Positions 42,347-53,790 of a stretch of DNA of 64,000 nt are shown piece after piece. A program made the translations under genes and the position numbers. How positions within the stretch are numbered: position 1 is the first letter of the stretch; every line of letters starts with the position of its first letter. The notes beneath the pieces are model-generated. The model searched no databases and was not told where the DNA came from. It saw nothing but the letters and a program-made list of their open reading frames with translations. Origin of the DNA: Phytophthora colocasiae (Eukaryota > Oomycota > Peronosporomycetes > Peronosporales > Peronosporaceae). Location of the stretch: contig JAGKQI010000095.1 in NCBI GenBank assembly GCA_018806915.1, forward strand, positions 434,001-498,000. The letters run 5' to 3'.

Positions 42347-43339
42347 ATGACCCCCGTGTCGCTGCCATCGCTGCGCTACGAGCCCGTCGGGCCTCTAAGC
42401 GCCATGCGCGTGCCTCGTCTACCGCAATTTGCAAAGACTTTCTCGCCCGAACGCTTTGATAAGCTTCCCGTACTTTCCAAACGACTCCGCTCGGACGAAA
42501 TGCCTGAAGCTCCTCAGCCCGAATGGCGCTCTTCATTAACGCCTGACCAGGCTGCAGCGCTTGCCATTGCACGACAGGAAACAGGATACGGATCTTCCGC
42601 AGGCAACAATTGCAAGAACGTGTGGGATACACCACCCCCTGGCTCCTCCACCACCACCACTGAAGACTGGAAGAAGGCGCGAAGGAAAGAACAGTGTCGT
42701 ATCAACCAGGCCAACTACAGGAAACGCAAGCGCCAGTATGAACAGAAGGTCGTGGGCGAGATTAAGGTCCTGGAGAAGGACATCGAGCAGCTGCAGACCC
42801 TCCACGCTTCCCGTGTAAACAATGGACGACCGAACCCCATCCAGTCTGTAGGTGACTTTTACTACGCCATCGGTGTGAAGGGCGAGAAGCAGAACATTGA
42901 CATTCAGACTTTCCAACTGTCGGATGGCTGCTCCCTGGCGTTGCAAAATCTCATGGACCTCCAGAGAGAAGAGTTCGACTCCGTTGAATCCCTCAAGCTA
43001 CACTGGCTCTGCTACCGCGAGCAATTTCGGATCTTTGAGCTCTCTATCGCCTCGTGTGAACGGTTGGAGGCAGGCGAACATGTAATCATTAAGATCACTG
43101 GCCAGCTTCAGCTCGATGTCTATTACGACGAGCACGGAGAAGAAGGCTATGGTGCTGTCACGTGCCCCATCACCCAGCAATTCGAGTTTGAAACGGGCGA
43201 CCAAGTAATCACCCGCATTACATCTGAAGTGGACCTTGTGGCTGGTGTCGGTGCCGCACAGGACCAGAGCGCGCCGGACTGCACCCTCAGCGTACTACGC
43301 TGTTTCTCCGAGGGGTTCTCCATGTTGAACTCGTGCTAG
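42347..43339 (+). CDS. Oomycete bZIP transcription factor, Cys variant
   Basis: A single-exon gene of 330 residues. The basic region (about residues 107-130) reads RRKEQCRINQANYRKRKRQYE and leads into a short zipper (VVGEIKVLEKDIEQLQTL). Aligned on the RKRK block, the position of the invariant DNA-contacting Asn carries Cys, and the usual Ser/Cys before the conserved Arg is Tyr. Cys-for-Asn bZIPs have been described in Phytophthora and linked to oxidative-stress defence, so this gene probably belongs to that class. The C-terminal 190 residues form a conserved-looking domain with no name known to me (SVGDFYYAIGVKGEK, LKLHWLCYREQFRIF). Nuclear location and DNA binding are inferred. Confidence 0.88.
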   Translation: MTPVSLPSLRYEPVGPLSAMRVPRLPQFAKTFSPERFDKLPVLSKRLRSDEMPEAPQPEWRSSLTPDQAAALAIARQETGYGSSAGNNCKNVWDTPPPGSSTTTTEDWKKARRKEQCRINQANYRKRKRQYEQKVVGEIKVLEKDIEQLQTLHASRVNNGRPNPIQSVGDFYYAIGVKGEKQNIDIQTFQLSDGCSLALQNLMDLQREEFDSVESLKLHWLCYREQFRIFELSIASCERLEAGEHVIIKITGQLQLDVYYDEHGEEGYGAVTCPITQQFEFETGDQVITRITSEVDLVAGVGAAQDQSAPDCTLSVLRCFSEGFSMLNSC

Positions 43340-44110
43340 ACGCTTAGGACGCAAGTAACTACTTCGAAGTAGTTCCGATATTAATATTTTGCATCAGTCT
43401 CTCCTCGTGCTGTTGTTCACAATCCTCCTTGTCGGTACAGCACGAAGTTGCGCGTCAACAAATTGTGATTGCTAGGGAACGATGATGGCACATGTGCACA
43501 TGTACAGTACCTGTATCCAGCCAGAAGGAGGATAGAGTCTACTGTACATGTATCATAGACCAATGCCTACAAGTCGCTCTCTACGAGCCTACTACAACTG
43601 TACTGCACTACTGGTAGTACATGTACAATACAGCTAACTTCTATAAAGGTCTACTGTACAGTAGTTCCGAGGCGTTCATGTTTTTCTCTGGTGCAAATCA
43701 CAGCAGCTCGGACGATTACGATGATCGTAGTAAATAATACGATCTCCCACATCTCGAAAAACTGATCTTAGCGCAAACACTCATCAGCATGTCATCGCGT
43801 CACGATGATTGTGACAATTCACGCCGAACCCCAACGAGTCGTTGAACGCGCGGCTTGCTCTCCTCGTTATCGATCACGTCCCATGAATCACAACGCTTGT
43901 CCCACCTTATTGTTGAGCAGCTCAATGAGCGATCGCATGCCGACCATGTTGCAACAAGCGAAATGCACTGGTTGAGTGAAGCACTTACAGGTACGTTTCG
44001 CTCACCAGAAAGGCTGCTTGTACTCTTTCTAACTTGCGATAAAGTCAATGTCAAGAAGAGCTTACACTTTCTGGAAAGTAAAGTGACTTTCATGTTGTTT
44101 GTCATAATTG
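43340..44110. other. Intergenic region without a gene
   Basis: About 770 bp between the 3' ends of the bZIP and UPF0489 genes. It is rich in GTACATGTAC-type palindromic sequence (43545-43552, 43618-43625 and near matches at 43495-43510). No ORF is supported. Confidence 0.5.
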
Positions 44111-45567
44111 CTACTCCGATTCTACAGCTGAATCATCTTCATTGTCCTCACCTCCATCCTCAACGGATTCATACTCGATGTATTTCGTTGATAGATGACC
44201 AAACACTCTTTCAAGCATCGTAAGAACACTTTTCAGAACGATATCTAGCTGATGCGGCGGTAAATATTCATCTCCTGTAGACTTGGCAATGGTCACGATT
44301 GCAGGAGGACTGCTGGCATCTAAGCTATGAATTCGAAGAAACTGTTCCAGCTCGTTGACCATAGTTTCAATCTCTTCCTGGGAACTTTCGTGGTGGGGAA
44401 GATCCACAAATGGACCTGCAGCCCAAATCTCACGCCGCGTGCTCTTGTTGTCCCGGTAGGTATCGAGAACTTCAGCGAACCGACCAAGGAGTGCGGTGGC
44501 ATCCACACCGCCAGCATACAGCGGTGAGAGTTTGTTTACGACTTGCTCCCATTTTAACCTGCGAGTTGCAGAGTCTTCCAGCTCGTCGAATTCTTCCAGA
44601 CGCTTCATGAGCTCGCAGAATCGGCTTCTCTCTGAGGATCGCTGTTTTGCTGACATGAGTTCGAGGGCTCCTCGTTTGTACCGCACAGAGGAAAATACGT
44701 GCATAACAATTTGTACTGCGGCTTCTCCAATCCGCTTCTCCAAGTCTACACATGCCAAATGTAAGTAAGACGGTTAGTGTAGCGAGCAGATTGCTTCAGA
44801 CTGAAGTTACCCTTGCGGAAAGGGCCCCATGTTGAGAAGTAGTCCAGATCGATGTCGAGGACAAACCCTTTTGAGTTTTGACGGGCAGCGGCAATTGCCT
44901 CAGTCGCTACCGTTGCAGCGTGTCCTGACGAAGTTGTTTCCGTTGCAAATAGGTCCCAGTGTCTGGTCGATGACGCTTCCATGTCTTCCGCTGGACAGAA
45001 CAGTTCGTCCTCCACGAAATGGGGCAGCTCACTTGTTACTCCCATGGTACCTACAACACTTGGCATTGAGTCTCGCTGTAGAGCAGTCGATCACTGCTAT
45101 ACTAACCGCTTGACTTGCGTTTTCCGATTACAAGTCGCTTGAATGCCCCCGTTGGCATCTGTAGATCCATAAACGATCAGCTTGACGAATTCAAATACAG
45201 CAACCTCGATAAGTCGATCACCTGTGTCGCCCACGACGGTTTGAGCCACGTGATCTGGTTCACGTGGCCTGCAAACACCAGCGGCAAAAGAAATTCTGCA
45301 ATTCCTGCGACGGAGTTGTCCAGCTCATCATATAGCGTTTCTGGCTCGAAGATTACGTCTGTTTGCGTTGCAGAGGAGAACGACAAGTCCGGGTGGGCAT
45401 CTACATGCAGCACATGGATGTCTGAGAACGGCAGCAGACGTTGGCGGATAGCCTGCGTAGGTGCATAAGCATTAGTGCGCTTAAAACTGAGCTGTTAGTG
45501 CTCAACGTACCAAGTGAATGTCAGGCAGGCAGTGGTGGTGGTCGTCCACAATCACTACAGACACCAT
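44111..45567 (-). CDS. UPF0489 (C5orf22-like) protein
   Basis: A spliced minus-strand gene. Exon 1 45567-45511 (VVIVDDHHHCLPDI), exon 2 from 45452 (VLHVDAHPDLS, AGHVNQITWLKPSWA), exon 3 ending at 44811 (FVLDIDLDYFSTWGPFRK) and exon 4 44745-44111. The exon 2/3 junction is uncertain (donor near 45214, acceptor near 45057). HxDAHPDL, the AGH...W..P.W block and LDIDLDYFS are the signature of the UPF0489 family, whose aspartate/histidine pattern recalls arginase/deacetylase-like metal enzymes. The biochemical role of the family is not established. The last exon encodes an acidic tail (EDGGEDNEDDSAVESE). It is divergent from the SANT-like gene, with only about 180 bp between starts. Confidence 0.8.
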
Positions 45568-45749
45568 GTACATGTACTTAACATAAAGCTTATGTGAGGT
45601 TTACCACACCATTCTGAAAGTTTTTCGAAAAATGTCATTTGGTTTCAGTATGGTAAAATTCGTGTCCCAGCATGAATTTTCGCGCCCTCTGGCGTCAACA
45701 CCATACAAAAAATCAAGTTTAAAAAGTACCTCGAACCCCATTTTCGTAC

Positions 45750-46892
45750 ATGGCAGTTCGAAGACGCCAGTCGCTCGAGGTAGACGTCGCGATAATGCAG
45801 CACGAGGAGCAGGAGGAGCAACAGGAGCAGCACCAGCTGGACATGGTGGACGACTTCAGGGCGGACGATGAGTACGACCAAGCAGGCGGTAAACGGCGGC
45901 TCTTCCGCTTCAAGCCTGCCTTCGATGTGGTGCTGGCACGGGAAGTGATCCGCAACTTCCCGTGGGCTGCGGGCTACGGACGCACACGCTCCGCCTGGAT
46001 GGCAGTGGCTAACCGAGTTCAAAACACACTAGAAAGTATGAAAGGTGTGGCTTTCAATAAGGGCAGCTCGCTGGACCACGCCATCGTCAAACGGCGTGTG
46101 GATATGTTGCTGGACGCCTACCGCAAGAACGAGATGTCTGGCTTGCGTGGCTCCGGTACACCTGAAGAGTTCGATATGCGCAACAAATTGCTGGCTATTT
46201 TGGCTCGAGTGGTATGAAAATCTTGTTGCAACTTTCAGGTTTTAAAGCACTGGGCTAACAGAGTTTTGGTGCTTTTGATGCAGGTGGATGAGCAGACACT
46301 GAACAAGGGAGCTTTACGCGAAAAGCGCGTGCAGTCAGCGTTGCAAGTTGCTTTACGTAGTTTGGCAGAATTGGAAGGCACTGCAGGGCTTACAGTGCCG
46401 TCTCCGGCCATCACACCTCCTCCGGCTGCGACGCCGTCCTCCGCGCCGTTAATGCCCATTGCTCCTGCTCCTGTGTCGGCTCCATCCCCGCCTGTGCCTG
46501 CTCGTGCCAGTCCCAGTCCCAGCCCCAGTCCTGTAGCTCAAAGCTTGACAGTGCAGCATCATGTGCAGCAAAATGGCAGTAACAAGCGACCGCTGCGGTC
46601 GCCGACCGTGCCCATTGCAGCTCCAGTTCAAGAAGCCAAAAGACCCCGCGTGGAGAATGTAGCAGTGCCTGCTGACACGGTATCAAACATCGAAGAGCGG
46701 AAACTACGTCTCGAGGAGCGACGTGTGGCATTGGAGGAAGAGAGACTGTCTTGGGAGAAAGAGAAGGCGCAGCAAGACAGCATGGAACGCCAGGCTCTAC
46801 TGGACGTACTTCGCGCTCAAGGATCTCTCGTGACAGAACTGCTTACGCACTTGCGGAGCTCCAAGGGACCCATGAGCACGCAAGCTATCTAA
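45750..46892 (+). CDS. SANT/Myb-like coiled-coil protein
   Basis: Two exons, 45750-46211 and 46284-46892 (356 residues), joined in phase at GTG|GTATG...GCAG|GTG. The first exon starts MAVRRRQSLEVD, has a Gln/Glu run, then a helical domain (about residues 50-150: FDVVLAREVIRNFPWAAGYG...WMAVANRV...RRVDMLLDAYRK) that resembles the Myb/SANT-like DNA-binding module seen in many oomycete nuclear and transposase-derived proteins. The second exon has a long Pro/Ala/Ser linker, a probable nuclear localisation signal (AKRPRVE) and a Glu/Arg-rich coiled coil (IEERKLRLEERRVALEEERL). A DNA-binding regulator is the best guess. Confidence 0.75.
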
Positions 46893-47157
46893 TGCTGCTG
46901 AATGCGAATCTGCCACGTCCGCATTTGAATTGAGTGAGACAGGAACAGCCTTATACATACCTGCTACGACTTATCAAGTGTCATCTCAATTTTACTTGCA
47001 TCTTGAAGTCATCTCAAATCGTACTTAACACATTCACCCGCATTTTGTATGGTACAATATGACGTGTGCCACACCACTCACCGCTCACCAGTAATTTTCA
47101 CTGCCAACCGCCGCAAACCATCACTCTGCATTCCTCACTGGTGAGCGTCAAGACGCC

Positions 47158-50100
47158 ATGGCTCCGTCCGCTGGTATGGAGGCTCCGGCGTCCGCCACGT
47201 CGCTACAGGAGCTGGAGAAGCCTGTGAACAGTGTGCAAGACAAATGGAAGCTCCTTCCGTACTTCCTACAGCTCCGTGGCCTCGTTAAACAGCACATCGA
47301 CTCGTTTGACTATTTCACGTCAGTGGATATGCGTAATATTGTGCGTGCACAGGCCAACAACGTCGTCAGAAGTGACGCAGACCCCAAGTTTTTTCTGCAG
47401 TACACGGACATCCAGCTTGGAGCTCCCTCCATCGATGAAGAAGCCTTTGTGAGCGCCAGTGTGACCCCACATCAGTGCAGACTTCGTGATCGTACTTATG
47501 CGGCACCAGTCTACGTGAGTGTGCGTTATCGCCGCGGCAACAAGATCGTGACTAATAACAAGGTCCTGATTGGACGCATCCCTATCATGTTGCGCAGCTC
47601 TCGCTGTGTGCTGGCAGGAAAGAGCGAAGCTGCTTTGGCCAAGCTTAAGGAGTGCCCGTATGACCCGGGTGGTTATTTTATCGTTCGTGGTGTGGAGAAG
47701 GTGGTTCTCATTCATGAACAGCTGTCGAAGAACAGAGTCATTATTGAAGAGGACGGCAAGCACAACGTGTGCGCCAGTATCACCAGTTCCACTCACGAAC
47801 GCAAATCAAGGACCAACATCTTTCTCAATAAGGGACGAGTGTACTTGAAGTCCAATTCGTTTGGCAGTGATATCCCTATTATTATTGTGCTACGAGGCAT
47901 GGGAGTGGAGAGTGATCAGGAGATTATCAGCTTGGTGGGAAGTGAACCAGATATCTGTGATGCTATGTCGGCTTCTTTTGAAGAAGCATCAGACTTGAAG
48001 GTCTTTACTCAGAAGCAGGCACTTGAGTATATTGGATCCAAGATGAACGCGCTGACTAAGATTGGTACGATGGGAGGACGTCATCGTGCAGGTGGTGGAC
48101 GCCCACAACAGGACCGAAATTTGGTTGATGCTGCTCGCTCAGCTCTGGCTAACCTCGTGTTGAACCACGTTCCTTGCGAGAACTTCAACTTCCGACTGAA
48201 AAGCATCTATGTGGCCCATATTGTTCGTCGTATTCTGTTCACTGACAAGGATCGCACGCGTTTGGATGACAAGGATTACTATGGTAATAAACGTCTCGAA
48301 CTTGCAGGCCAGCTGCTGTCGCTGCTTTTCGAAGACCTGTTCAAGCGGTTCAACAGTGACCTAAAGCGTCAAGCCGACATGGTGCTGAGCAAGCCAAACC
48401 GGGCGTCTGTGTTTGACATCCTCAAGTGCGTTCGCACTGACACGATCACACAGGGCTTTTACCATGCTCTATCAACGGGAAACTGGACTCTGAAGCGTTT
48501 CCGTATGGACCGTGCCGGTGTCACTCACGTTCTCTCACGCCTTTCGTATATGTCCGCGCTAGGAATGATGACGCGTATTTCGTCGCAGTTCGAGAAGACG
48601 CGTAAAGTCTCTGGCCCGCGATCTCTTCAGCCATCACAGTGGGGTATGCTGTGTCCGGCTGATACACCCGAAGGTGAAGCTTGTGGCCTTGTGAAGAATT
48701 TGGCGTTGCTGTGTCACGTGACTTCAGACGAGGAACCTGCACCAATTAAAAGACTGTGTTTCGATTTGGGTGTGACGGATGTTTCTCTAAGCTCCGGCGA
48801 GGAAATTAATCACGCATCGAATTACTTGGTGATGCTGAATGGTGTGATAATTGGTACACATGTGAACCCTCGCGCTTTCGTTACCCGTCTGCGTCGTATT
48901 CGACGTGCTGGTCTTATTGGAGAGTTCGTGTCGGTCATGATTCATGATGTCCAACGAGTGGTGCATATCGCTTCCGATGGTGGTCGTGTCTGCCGCCCGC
49001 TGCTGCTTATTGACCCTGTCACACATCGTACACGTCTCACTCAGCGTCATCTAGACGAACTACGTGCTGGAGTGCGTGATCTCAGCAGTCTTATTGTCGA
49101 AGGTTGCGTGGAATACGTGGATGTGAACGAGGAGAATAATTGTCTTGTGGCCCTTCACGAAAGCGAAATTGGTGATCGGACTACCCACTTGGAAATCGAT
49201 CCCGTGACAATTTTGGGTGTTGTGTCTGGTCTTATTCCATACCCTCATCACAACCAGTCGCCTCGTAACACTTACCAGTGTGCTATGGGAAAACAGGCTA
49301 TTGGTACGATTGCTATGAACCAATTCGAGCGTATTGACACGCTGCTTTACACAATGGTTTACCCGCAAATGCCTATGGTGAAGACTCGTGTGCTGGATCT
49401 TGTGAACTTCGATCACGTTCCTGCAGGACAGAACGCTATTGTGGCTGTTATGAGTTACTCTGGTTACGATATTGAAGATGCTATCGTTCTCAACAAGGCT
49501 TCGCTGGATCGTGGTTTCGGGCGTTGCATGGTTTTCAAGAAGTATCAGACAATGATCAAGAAGTATGCAAATGGCTCGTATGACCGTATTGTGGGGCCAC
49601 CTGATTTCGATAGCTTGGCGGCCGCAGGTGGTGCTGGTATGGGTTTCCGCAATGCTAAATACTCATCGCTCGATGCCGATGGTATTAGCCGTGTTGGTGG
49701 TATCGTTCAGAATGGCGCCATTATGATCAACAAGGAGCAACCCACGCAATTCAACGACTCGGTTGACGGCCGTGACCCGCTGGATGTTACGTATTCACCT
49801 TCACCAACAACATACAAGGGACCAATTCCGGCGTATGTGGACAAGGTGTTGCTGACTTCATCCGAGGCTAATCATTTCTTGGTGAAGGTGCTTATTCGCC
49901 AGACGCGCCGTCCTGAGATCGGTGACAAGTTCAGTAGTCGTCACGGTCAAAAGGGTGTGTGCGGTACCATTCGCAATCAGGAAGACATGCCGTTCAACGA
50001 CCAGGGTATCTGTCCGGATTTGATTATGAACCCTCACGGTTTCCCCAGTCGTATGACTGTGGGTAAGATGATCGAGCTAATTGCAGGCAAGGCTGGCGTA

Positions 50101-50652
50101 CTAACGGGCCGCCGTGCATACGGTACAGCATTTGGTGAGAAATATGGCTCAGCTGATCACGTTTTGGATTGCTCGCGAGAATTGGTGAAAAATGGCTTCA
50201 ACTACGCTGGTAAGGACTACTTGACGTCGGGTATTACTGGCGAACCTATCGAGTGCTACATCTTCATGGGTCCGATTTACTACCAGAAGCTGAAACATAT
50301 GGTGATGGACAAGATGCACGCTCGTGCTCGTGGTCCTCGTGCTGTTCTCACACGCCAACCGACGGAAGGTCGATCTCGCGACGGTGGATTGCGTCTTGGT
50401 GAAATGGAACGCGATTGTCTTATCGGCTATGGTGCCAGTATGTTGCTTATGGAGCGACTCATGCTGTCCAGTGACGCTTTCAGCGCGGATGTTTGCCAGG
50501 GCTGCCGCATGCTGGGCTACGAAGGATGGTGCCAGCACTGCAAGTCTGAGGAGAAGGTGGTGAGCATCCGCATTCCGTACGCCTGCAAGCTGCTGTTCCA
50601 GGAGTTGCAAGCCATGAACATCGTGCCGAGACTGACGCTCAAGGAGTATTAA
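47158..50652 (+). CDS. RPC2: RNA polymerase III second-largest subunit (RPC2/POLR3B)
   Basis: An intact single-exon frame of 1164 residues, close to the size of the human protein. It is Pol III and not Pol I or II, because it matches POLR3B-type blocks along its length: [26 protein letters not shown] at the start, [101 protein letters not shown] (metal-binding ED region), [17 protein letters not shown] and the ending [19 protein letters not shown]. The C-terminal zinc ribbon has CxxC pairs (CQGC...CQHC). With the largest subunit it forms the active centre that transcribes tRNA and 5S genes. It converges on the broken tyrosinase 5. Confidence 0.97.
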   Translation: MAPSAGMEAPASATSLQELEKPVNSVQDKWKLLPYFLQLRGLVKQHIDSFDYFTSVDMRNIVRAQANNVVRSDADPKFFLQYTDIQLGAPSIDEEAFVSASVTPHQCRLRDRTYAAPVYVSVRYRRGNKIVTNNKVLIGRIPIMLRSSRCVLAGKSEAALAKLKECPYDPGGYFIVRGVEKVVLIHEQLSKNRVIIEEDGKHNVCASITSSTHERKSRTNIFLNKGRVYLKSNSFGSDIPIIIVLRGMGVESDQEIISLVGSEPDICDAMSASFEEASDLKVFTQKQALEYIGSKMNALTKIGTMGGRHRAGGGRPQQDRNLVDAARSALANLVLNHVPCENFNFRLKSIYVAHIVRRILFTDKDRTRLDDKDYYGNKRLELAGQLLSLLFEDLFKRFNSDLKRQADMVLSKPNRASVFDILKCVRTDTITQGFYHALSTGNWTLKRFRMDRAGVTHVLSRLSYMSALGMMTRISSQFEKTRKVSGPRSLQPSQWGMLCPADTPEGEACGLVKNLALLCHVTSDEEPAPIKRLCFDLGVTDVSLSSGEEINHASNYLVMLNGVIIGTHVNPRAFVTRLRRIRRAGLIGEFVSVMIHDVQRVVHIASDGGRVCRPLLLIDPVTHRTRLTQRHLDELRAGVRDLSSLIVEGCVEYVDVNEENNCLVALHESEIGDRTTHLEIDPVTILGVVSGLIPYPHHNQSPRNTYQCAMGKQAIGTIAMNQFERIDTLLYTMVYPQMPMVKTRVLDLVNFDHVPAGQNAIVAVMSYSGYDIEDAIVLNKASLDRGFGRCMVFKKYQTMIKKYANGSYDRIVGPPDFDSLAAAGGAGMGFRNAKYSSLDADGISRVGGIVQNGAIMINKEQPTQFNDSVDGRDPLDVTYSPSPTTYKGPIPAYVDKVLLTSSEANHFLVKVLIRQTRRPEIGDKFSSRHGQKGVCGTIRNQEDMPFNDQGICPDLIMNPHGFPSRMTVGKMIELIAGKAGVLTGRRAYGTAFGEKYGSADHVLDCSRELVKNGFNYAGKDYLTSGITGEPIECYIFMGPIYYQKLKHMVMDKMHARARGPRAVLTRQPTEGRSRDGGLRLGEMERDCLIGYGASMLLMERLMLSSDAFSADVCQGCRMLGYEGWCQHCKSEEKVVSIRIPYACKLLFQELQAMNIVPRLTLKEY

Positions 50653-50916
50653 GCTTTCGATTATGATCTTGTTGCACCTCGTTTGTACCACTACACCGGT
50701 GCTGTGCTTACGTTCCGTGTTTGCTTTAGGCCACAGATTATGGCTCAATAACACGGTTCTTCAGCCTGTACACCGTCAACTTGTTTCATCCACCTTGCAC
50801 GATTACTTCAAGAAAATCTACTGACATTTTTCAAGTCGAACGCGTAAAGGTTTTTACTCAATTCATTCTGCTAGCAGTCTGACTCGGTTGTACAACAGAT
50901 CAGCTTTGATATGGAC

Positions 50917-51314
50917 TTACGATGACATACTGGAGTTATTGGCACTGCTGTTGAAGTGATCGTCGAAAATATCACGCCAGTTGTCTACCAAGATTTCAGT
51001 GTGTCCAGACTGCATTTGATTGACTAACTTCCAGCATCGCGGGTGTTCATACGGACTGATACCGTAGTTAAATCTGAAGATTGACGAGTAGTCTTCTACC
51101 ATTCCCACAGTCTCGTAGTGATACTGACATTCAATGAGCTCGGCCTGAGTGAAAGCAGTTCTCGCGGTGCCATCGACATCCAGAGCCTCAGCCAATGTCG
51201 TTTCGAGGAGATCGATCGCTTGTTCCTGCACGTAAGTGCGTTCCTCCTGCTCGGTATCAAAAGTCTCAGCAAGTTGGCGGTAAGGCTGGAATTCTTGAAG
51301 ATCTCGAGCAACGT
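50917..51314 (-). pseudogene. Tyrosinase 5, severed C-terminal part
   Basis: The minus-strand frame from 51314 to the stop at 50917 encodes the C-terminal Cys-type domain of a tyrosinase (ECQYHYETVGMVEDYSS...PYEHPRCWKLV...WRDIF), matching the C-termini of the other copies. Its apparent start codon lies inside the LTR, so it has no start of its own. Joined to 57946-59313 across one copy of the CAAGG duplication, the frame continues without a break (ISGL then DVARDL), and the summed coding length of 1647 nt is divisible by three. Confidence 0.88.
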
Positions 51315-51319
51315 CAAGG
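51315..51319. repeat. Target-site duplication CAAGG, left
   Basis: CAAGG directly precedes the 5' LTR. The same five bases follow the 3' LTR at 57946-57950. Five bp is the usual duplication size for Ty3/gypsy integration. Confidence 0.92.
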
Positions 51320-51825
51320 TGTGACGGAATGCTGTCGATAGCACTCCGTCGGCATTGAAGTGCAAGTTGATGCACTGTAGTGCAATCTACATATCTCTAC
51401 ATGTACCCACTTTGTGATTGGCTAAAACTAGATTCTGGTAATATGCCATTGTGGTTTACGCCATTCAACTGAGACATTGAGAGAGTCTCATTGGCTGAAA
51501 TTCGAGAAGGTTCTCGAAGCTTGATTATGGGACGCCCAGGAGTCAAGTCAACATTGCTACGTGGAAGTTTATAGGAAAATCATTGGTAGATAGCCAAATC
51601 AGAAGATAGGAAAAGATAGGCTCTAGGATACACTCTACTGGATTTTTGAGAGAGCTCTGTGAGCCACCAGTTAGCTTAGGACCGTAAGAGCCTTCCTCAT
51701 TTCAATTCACTTTCAATTTACCAACAACCCCTCAGTGGCCCACCAACTGGTCACGCCTCCCTGGGTCTTCGCTCCGCCGTCCAAGTCCGGCCTCCGCTTC
51801 CTCGCCCCCCGCCTGCTGTGTTACA
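51320..51825 (+). repeat. 5' LTR
   Basis: Nearly identical to 57436-57945. It begins TGTGACGG and ends TGTTACA, giving the usual TG...CA ends, and carries one TACATGTA palindrome. Confidence 0.95.
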
Positions 51826-51834
51826 TGGTAGCGC
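51826..51834 (+). promoter_or_regulatory. Primer-binding site
   Basis: TGGTAGCGC directly follows the 5' LTR and matches the complement of the 3' end of an initiator-Met-type tRNA over nine bases. This is the usual minus-strand primer in many Ty3/gypsy elements. Confidence 0.7.
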
Positions 51835-52155
51835 TTGTCGGGTCAGCTTCGCTCCATCGTCCAGGTCAGGGTCTCTCGTGGGCGGCATAGCCAGAAGCGA
51901 GTAGATCATTGGCTATTAGCACCAGCCAATTGCTGGGGAAGTGCTAGGCCTAAAGGGGTCTCTTTTGGGTTGTCTTTGGGAGAGTTCGTGCCCATCACAG
52001 GTCAGGAATCAACTTTGAAAGGTTGGTATATCTCTGCCTAGTGCACGTAACTCTTTGGTCGCTACTAGAAGCCGGTTCAGTGCTTGGAACGCTCTTAAGT
52101 GCAGCTTTTATTTCCATCGCTCCCGGTAGCTTCAATTTACCCTTTCTTTTGGTGT

Positions 52156-52521
52156 ATGGGTCGGTACAAACCGAGCCACAACAAGAGTCGTAAAAGGAAG
52201 AGTCGTGAGCTCAACTTGACAGACAGTTCGAAACCACCTGTTGTCAAGGTTGTGAGACGGGCTCCTCTTCCTGATACGAGTCTTTTCGACTACCCTTACG
52301 ACGCTGAGAAGTTCTCTAAGCTTCAAGAGGATCTGCTTAAGAATATCAAGAAGTCTCGTCGCATTACCCGTCGTTTCAAGAAACTGACACATCGTATTGA
52401 GGACGACGCGGTTGCAGAGAGAGTCAAGGGCTTACTTAACGAGATTTTCGTCGAGCTCGGACATCTTGAAGACATCACTACGATCAAGCTAGATCGCGAA
52501 GTAAGCAGTAGTCGTAACTAA
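52156..52521 (+). CDS. Small basic protein upstream of gag
   Basis: This 121-residue ORF (ATG at 52156) lies between the primer-binding site and gag and is intact, unlike the rest of the coding region. It starts MGRYKPSHNKSRKRKSREL, followed by a Lys/Arg-rich middle (NIKKSRRITRRFKKLTHRI) and a helical end. No homologue is recognised. An additional ORF before gag is unusual for Ty3/gypsy elements. It could encode an RNA-binding or nuclear-targeting accessory protein, or be a fortuitous frame in the leader. Confidence 0.5.
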   Translation: MGRYKPSHNKSRKRKSRELNLTDSSKPPVVKVVRRAPLPDTSLFDYPYDAEKFSKLQEDLLKNIKKSRRITRRFKKLTHRIEDDAVAERVKGLLNEIFVELGHLEDITTIKLDREVSSSRN

Positions 52522-52598
52522 AGAAAGGTTTTCTCCTTCTTTCATTGGATTTTTGGGTTTTATTGGATTGAGTTCGTGCTACGAAAAGTCCACTCGAA

Positions 52599-53790
52599 AT
52601 GTCATCTACACGTGGTAGGTCGAGTGAGCGCGACTTTCCAAACCCGCGTCCGCGTAGAACGCCTCGAACGACTGCCAGGACGGCTCCTGATTCACTCCAG
52701 GGCCAACCGCAGGCAACAGCCAGGACGGCACCTGATTCACACCAGGGCCAACCGCAGGCTACCGCTAGGACGGCTCCTATTCCACAGAGCCAACCGCAAG
52801 CAACGGCTAGGACGGCTCCTGATCCACAGGGCCAACCGCAACCAACGGCTAGGACGACTCCTGATCCACAGGGTCAACCGCAAGCTACGAATATGTCGTC
52901 GGGACAAGCAGGCGCAGCATCAGACACGATGTCGATGCAACAGCAGCTGTTGGATTTACTTAACGCAGCAGCAACAGTCATACCAAGCCCAGATGCAAAC
53001 CCAGCTGCAAGCACAGATGCAGCAGGCCAACGCAAGATTCGAATATCTAGTTGCGTCCAGGGGTGAGCAGAGAAAGAAGGATCCGCCTATGTATGAAGGC
53101 AAATACGGCGAAGATATTGAGTTATGGATCTTCGCCACCGAGCAGTATTACGCAAGCAGACGCGGGTTGATGGAGGCAGATACATCGGATTTTGTGACGA
53201 TGATCTCCAGCAACTTAGGCAAGTCAGTGCTGAATTGGTATCGCGCGTTTATCGCAGAGTGTGAGGTACGAACGTACAGCCCACATGGTCGCTCTTCAAG
53301 GGAAGACTTCGCACTCGTTTCAGGCCGAAGGACTTCGAATATGATCTTCGCGAGAGGATGTTTCGTCTCAAACAGAATGAGACCATCCATGATTACGTCT
53401 CCAAGTTTCAAGACTTGCTATCACAGACAGAGTTGTCTATCAGCGAGTTGGAAGCGTTTCTTCTTTCAGAACGGTTTGCGAGAGGAGACAGCGAGGAAGA
53501 TCAAGGAAGAGAGTCCTTCAACACTGCAAGATGCCATTGAGATTGCGTCGAATTTTGAGTTTGCACACTACTCAGGAAAACCCCTAGAGCTCCTGCGAAA
53601 GGTTCCTGCAAGGATCATCAAGCTCGGGGCATCGTGCGTCTAAGTCGAAGCAGAATTCAAAGAGCTCCGACAAGAAGAAAGGCAAGAGCGATGATTGGAA
53701 AAAGACAGCTACGTGCAGAAACTGTGGCAAGTTCGGCCACATTTCTCCAGATTGTACTCAGCCAAAACGTACTGAAGCAAATCGGTACAT
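52599..53790 (+). pseudogene. gag, frameshifted
   Basis: Starts MSSTRGRSSERDFPNPRPRR, then five to six Pro/Gln/Thr repeats and a Gln-rich segment. Near 52960 the frame shifts. The capsid-like region follows (PPMYEGKYGEDIELWIFATEQYYA...MISSNLGKSVLNWYRAF), then another shift near 53270 (RLKQNETIHDYVSKFQDLLSQTELS), another back near 53470, and one more before the zinc knuckle CRNCGKFGHISPDC (about 53715-53756). Every block is well conserved, so the breaks are recent. Confidence 0.85.
52672..52890 (+). repeat. Tandem coding repeats in gag
   Basis: About five units of 42-45 nt encoding TARTAPDSxQGQPQA and variants (PIPQSQPQ, PDPQGQPQ). The units differ by only a few bases, so they arose by recent duplication or slippage. 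Confidence 0.85.
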
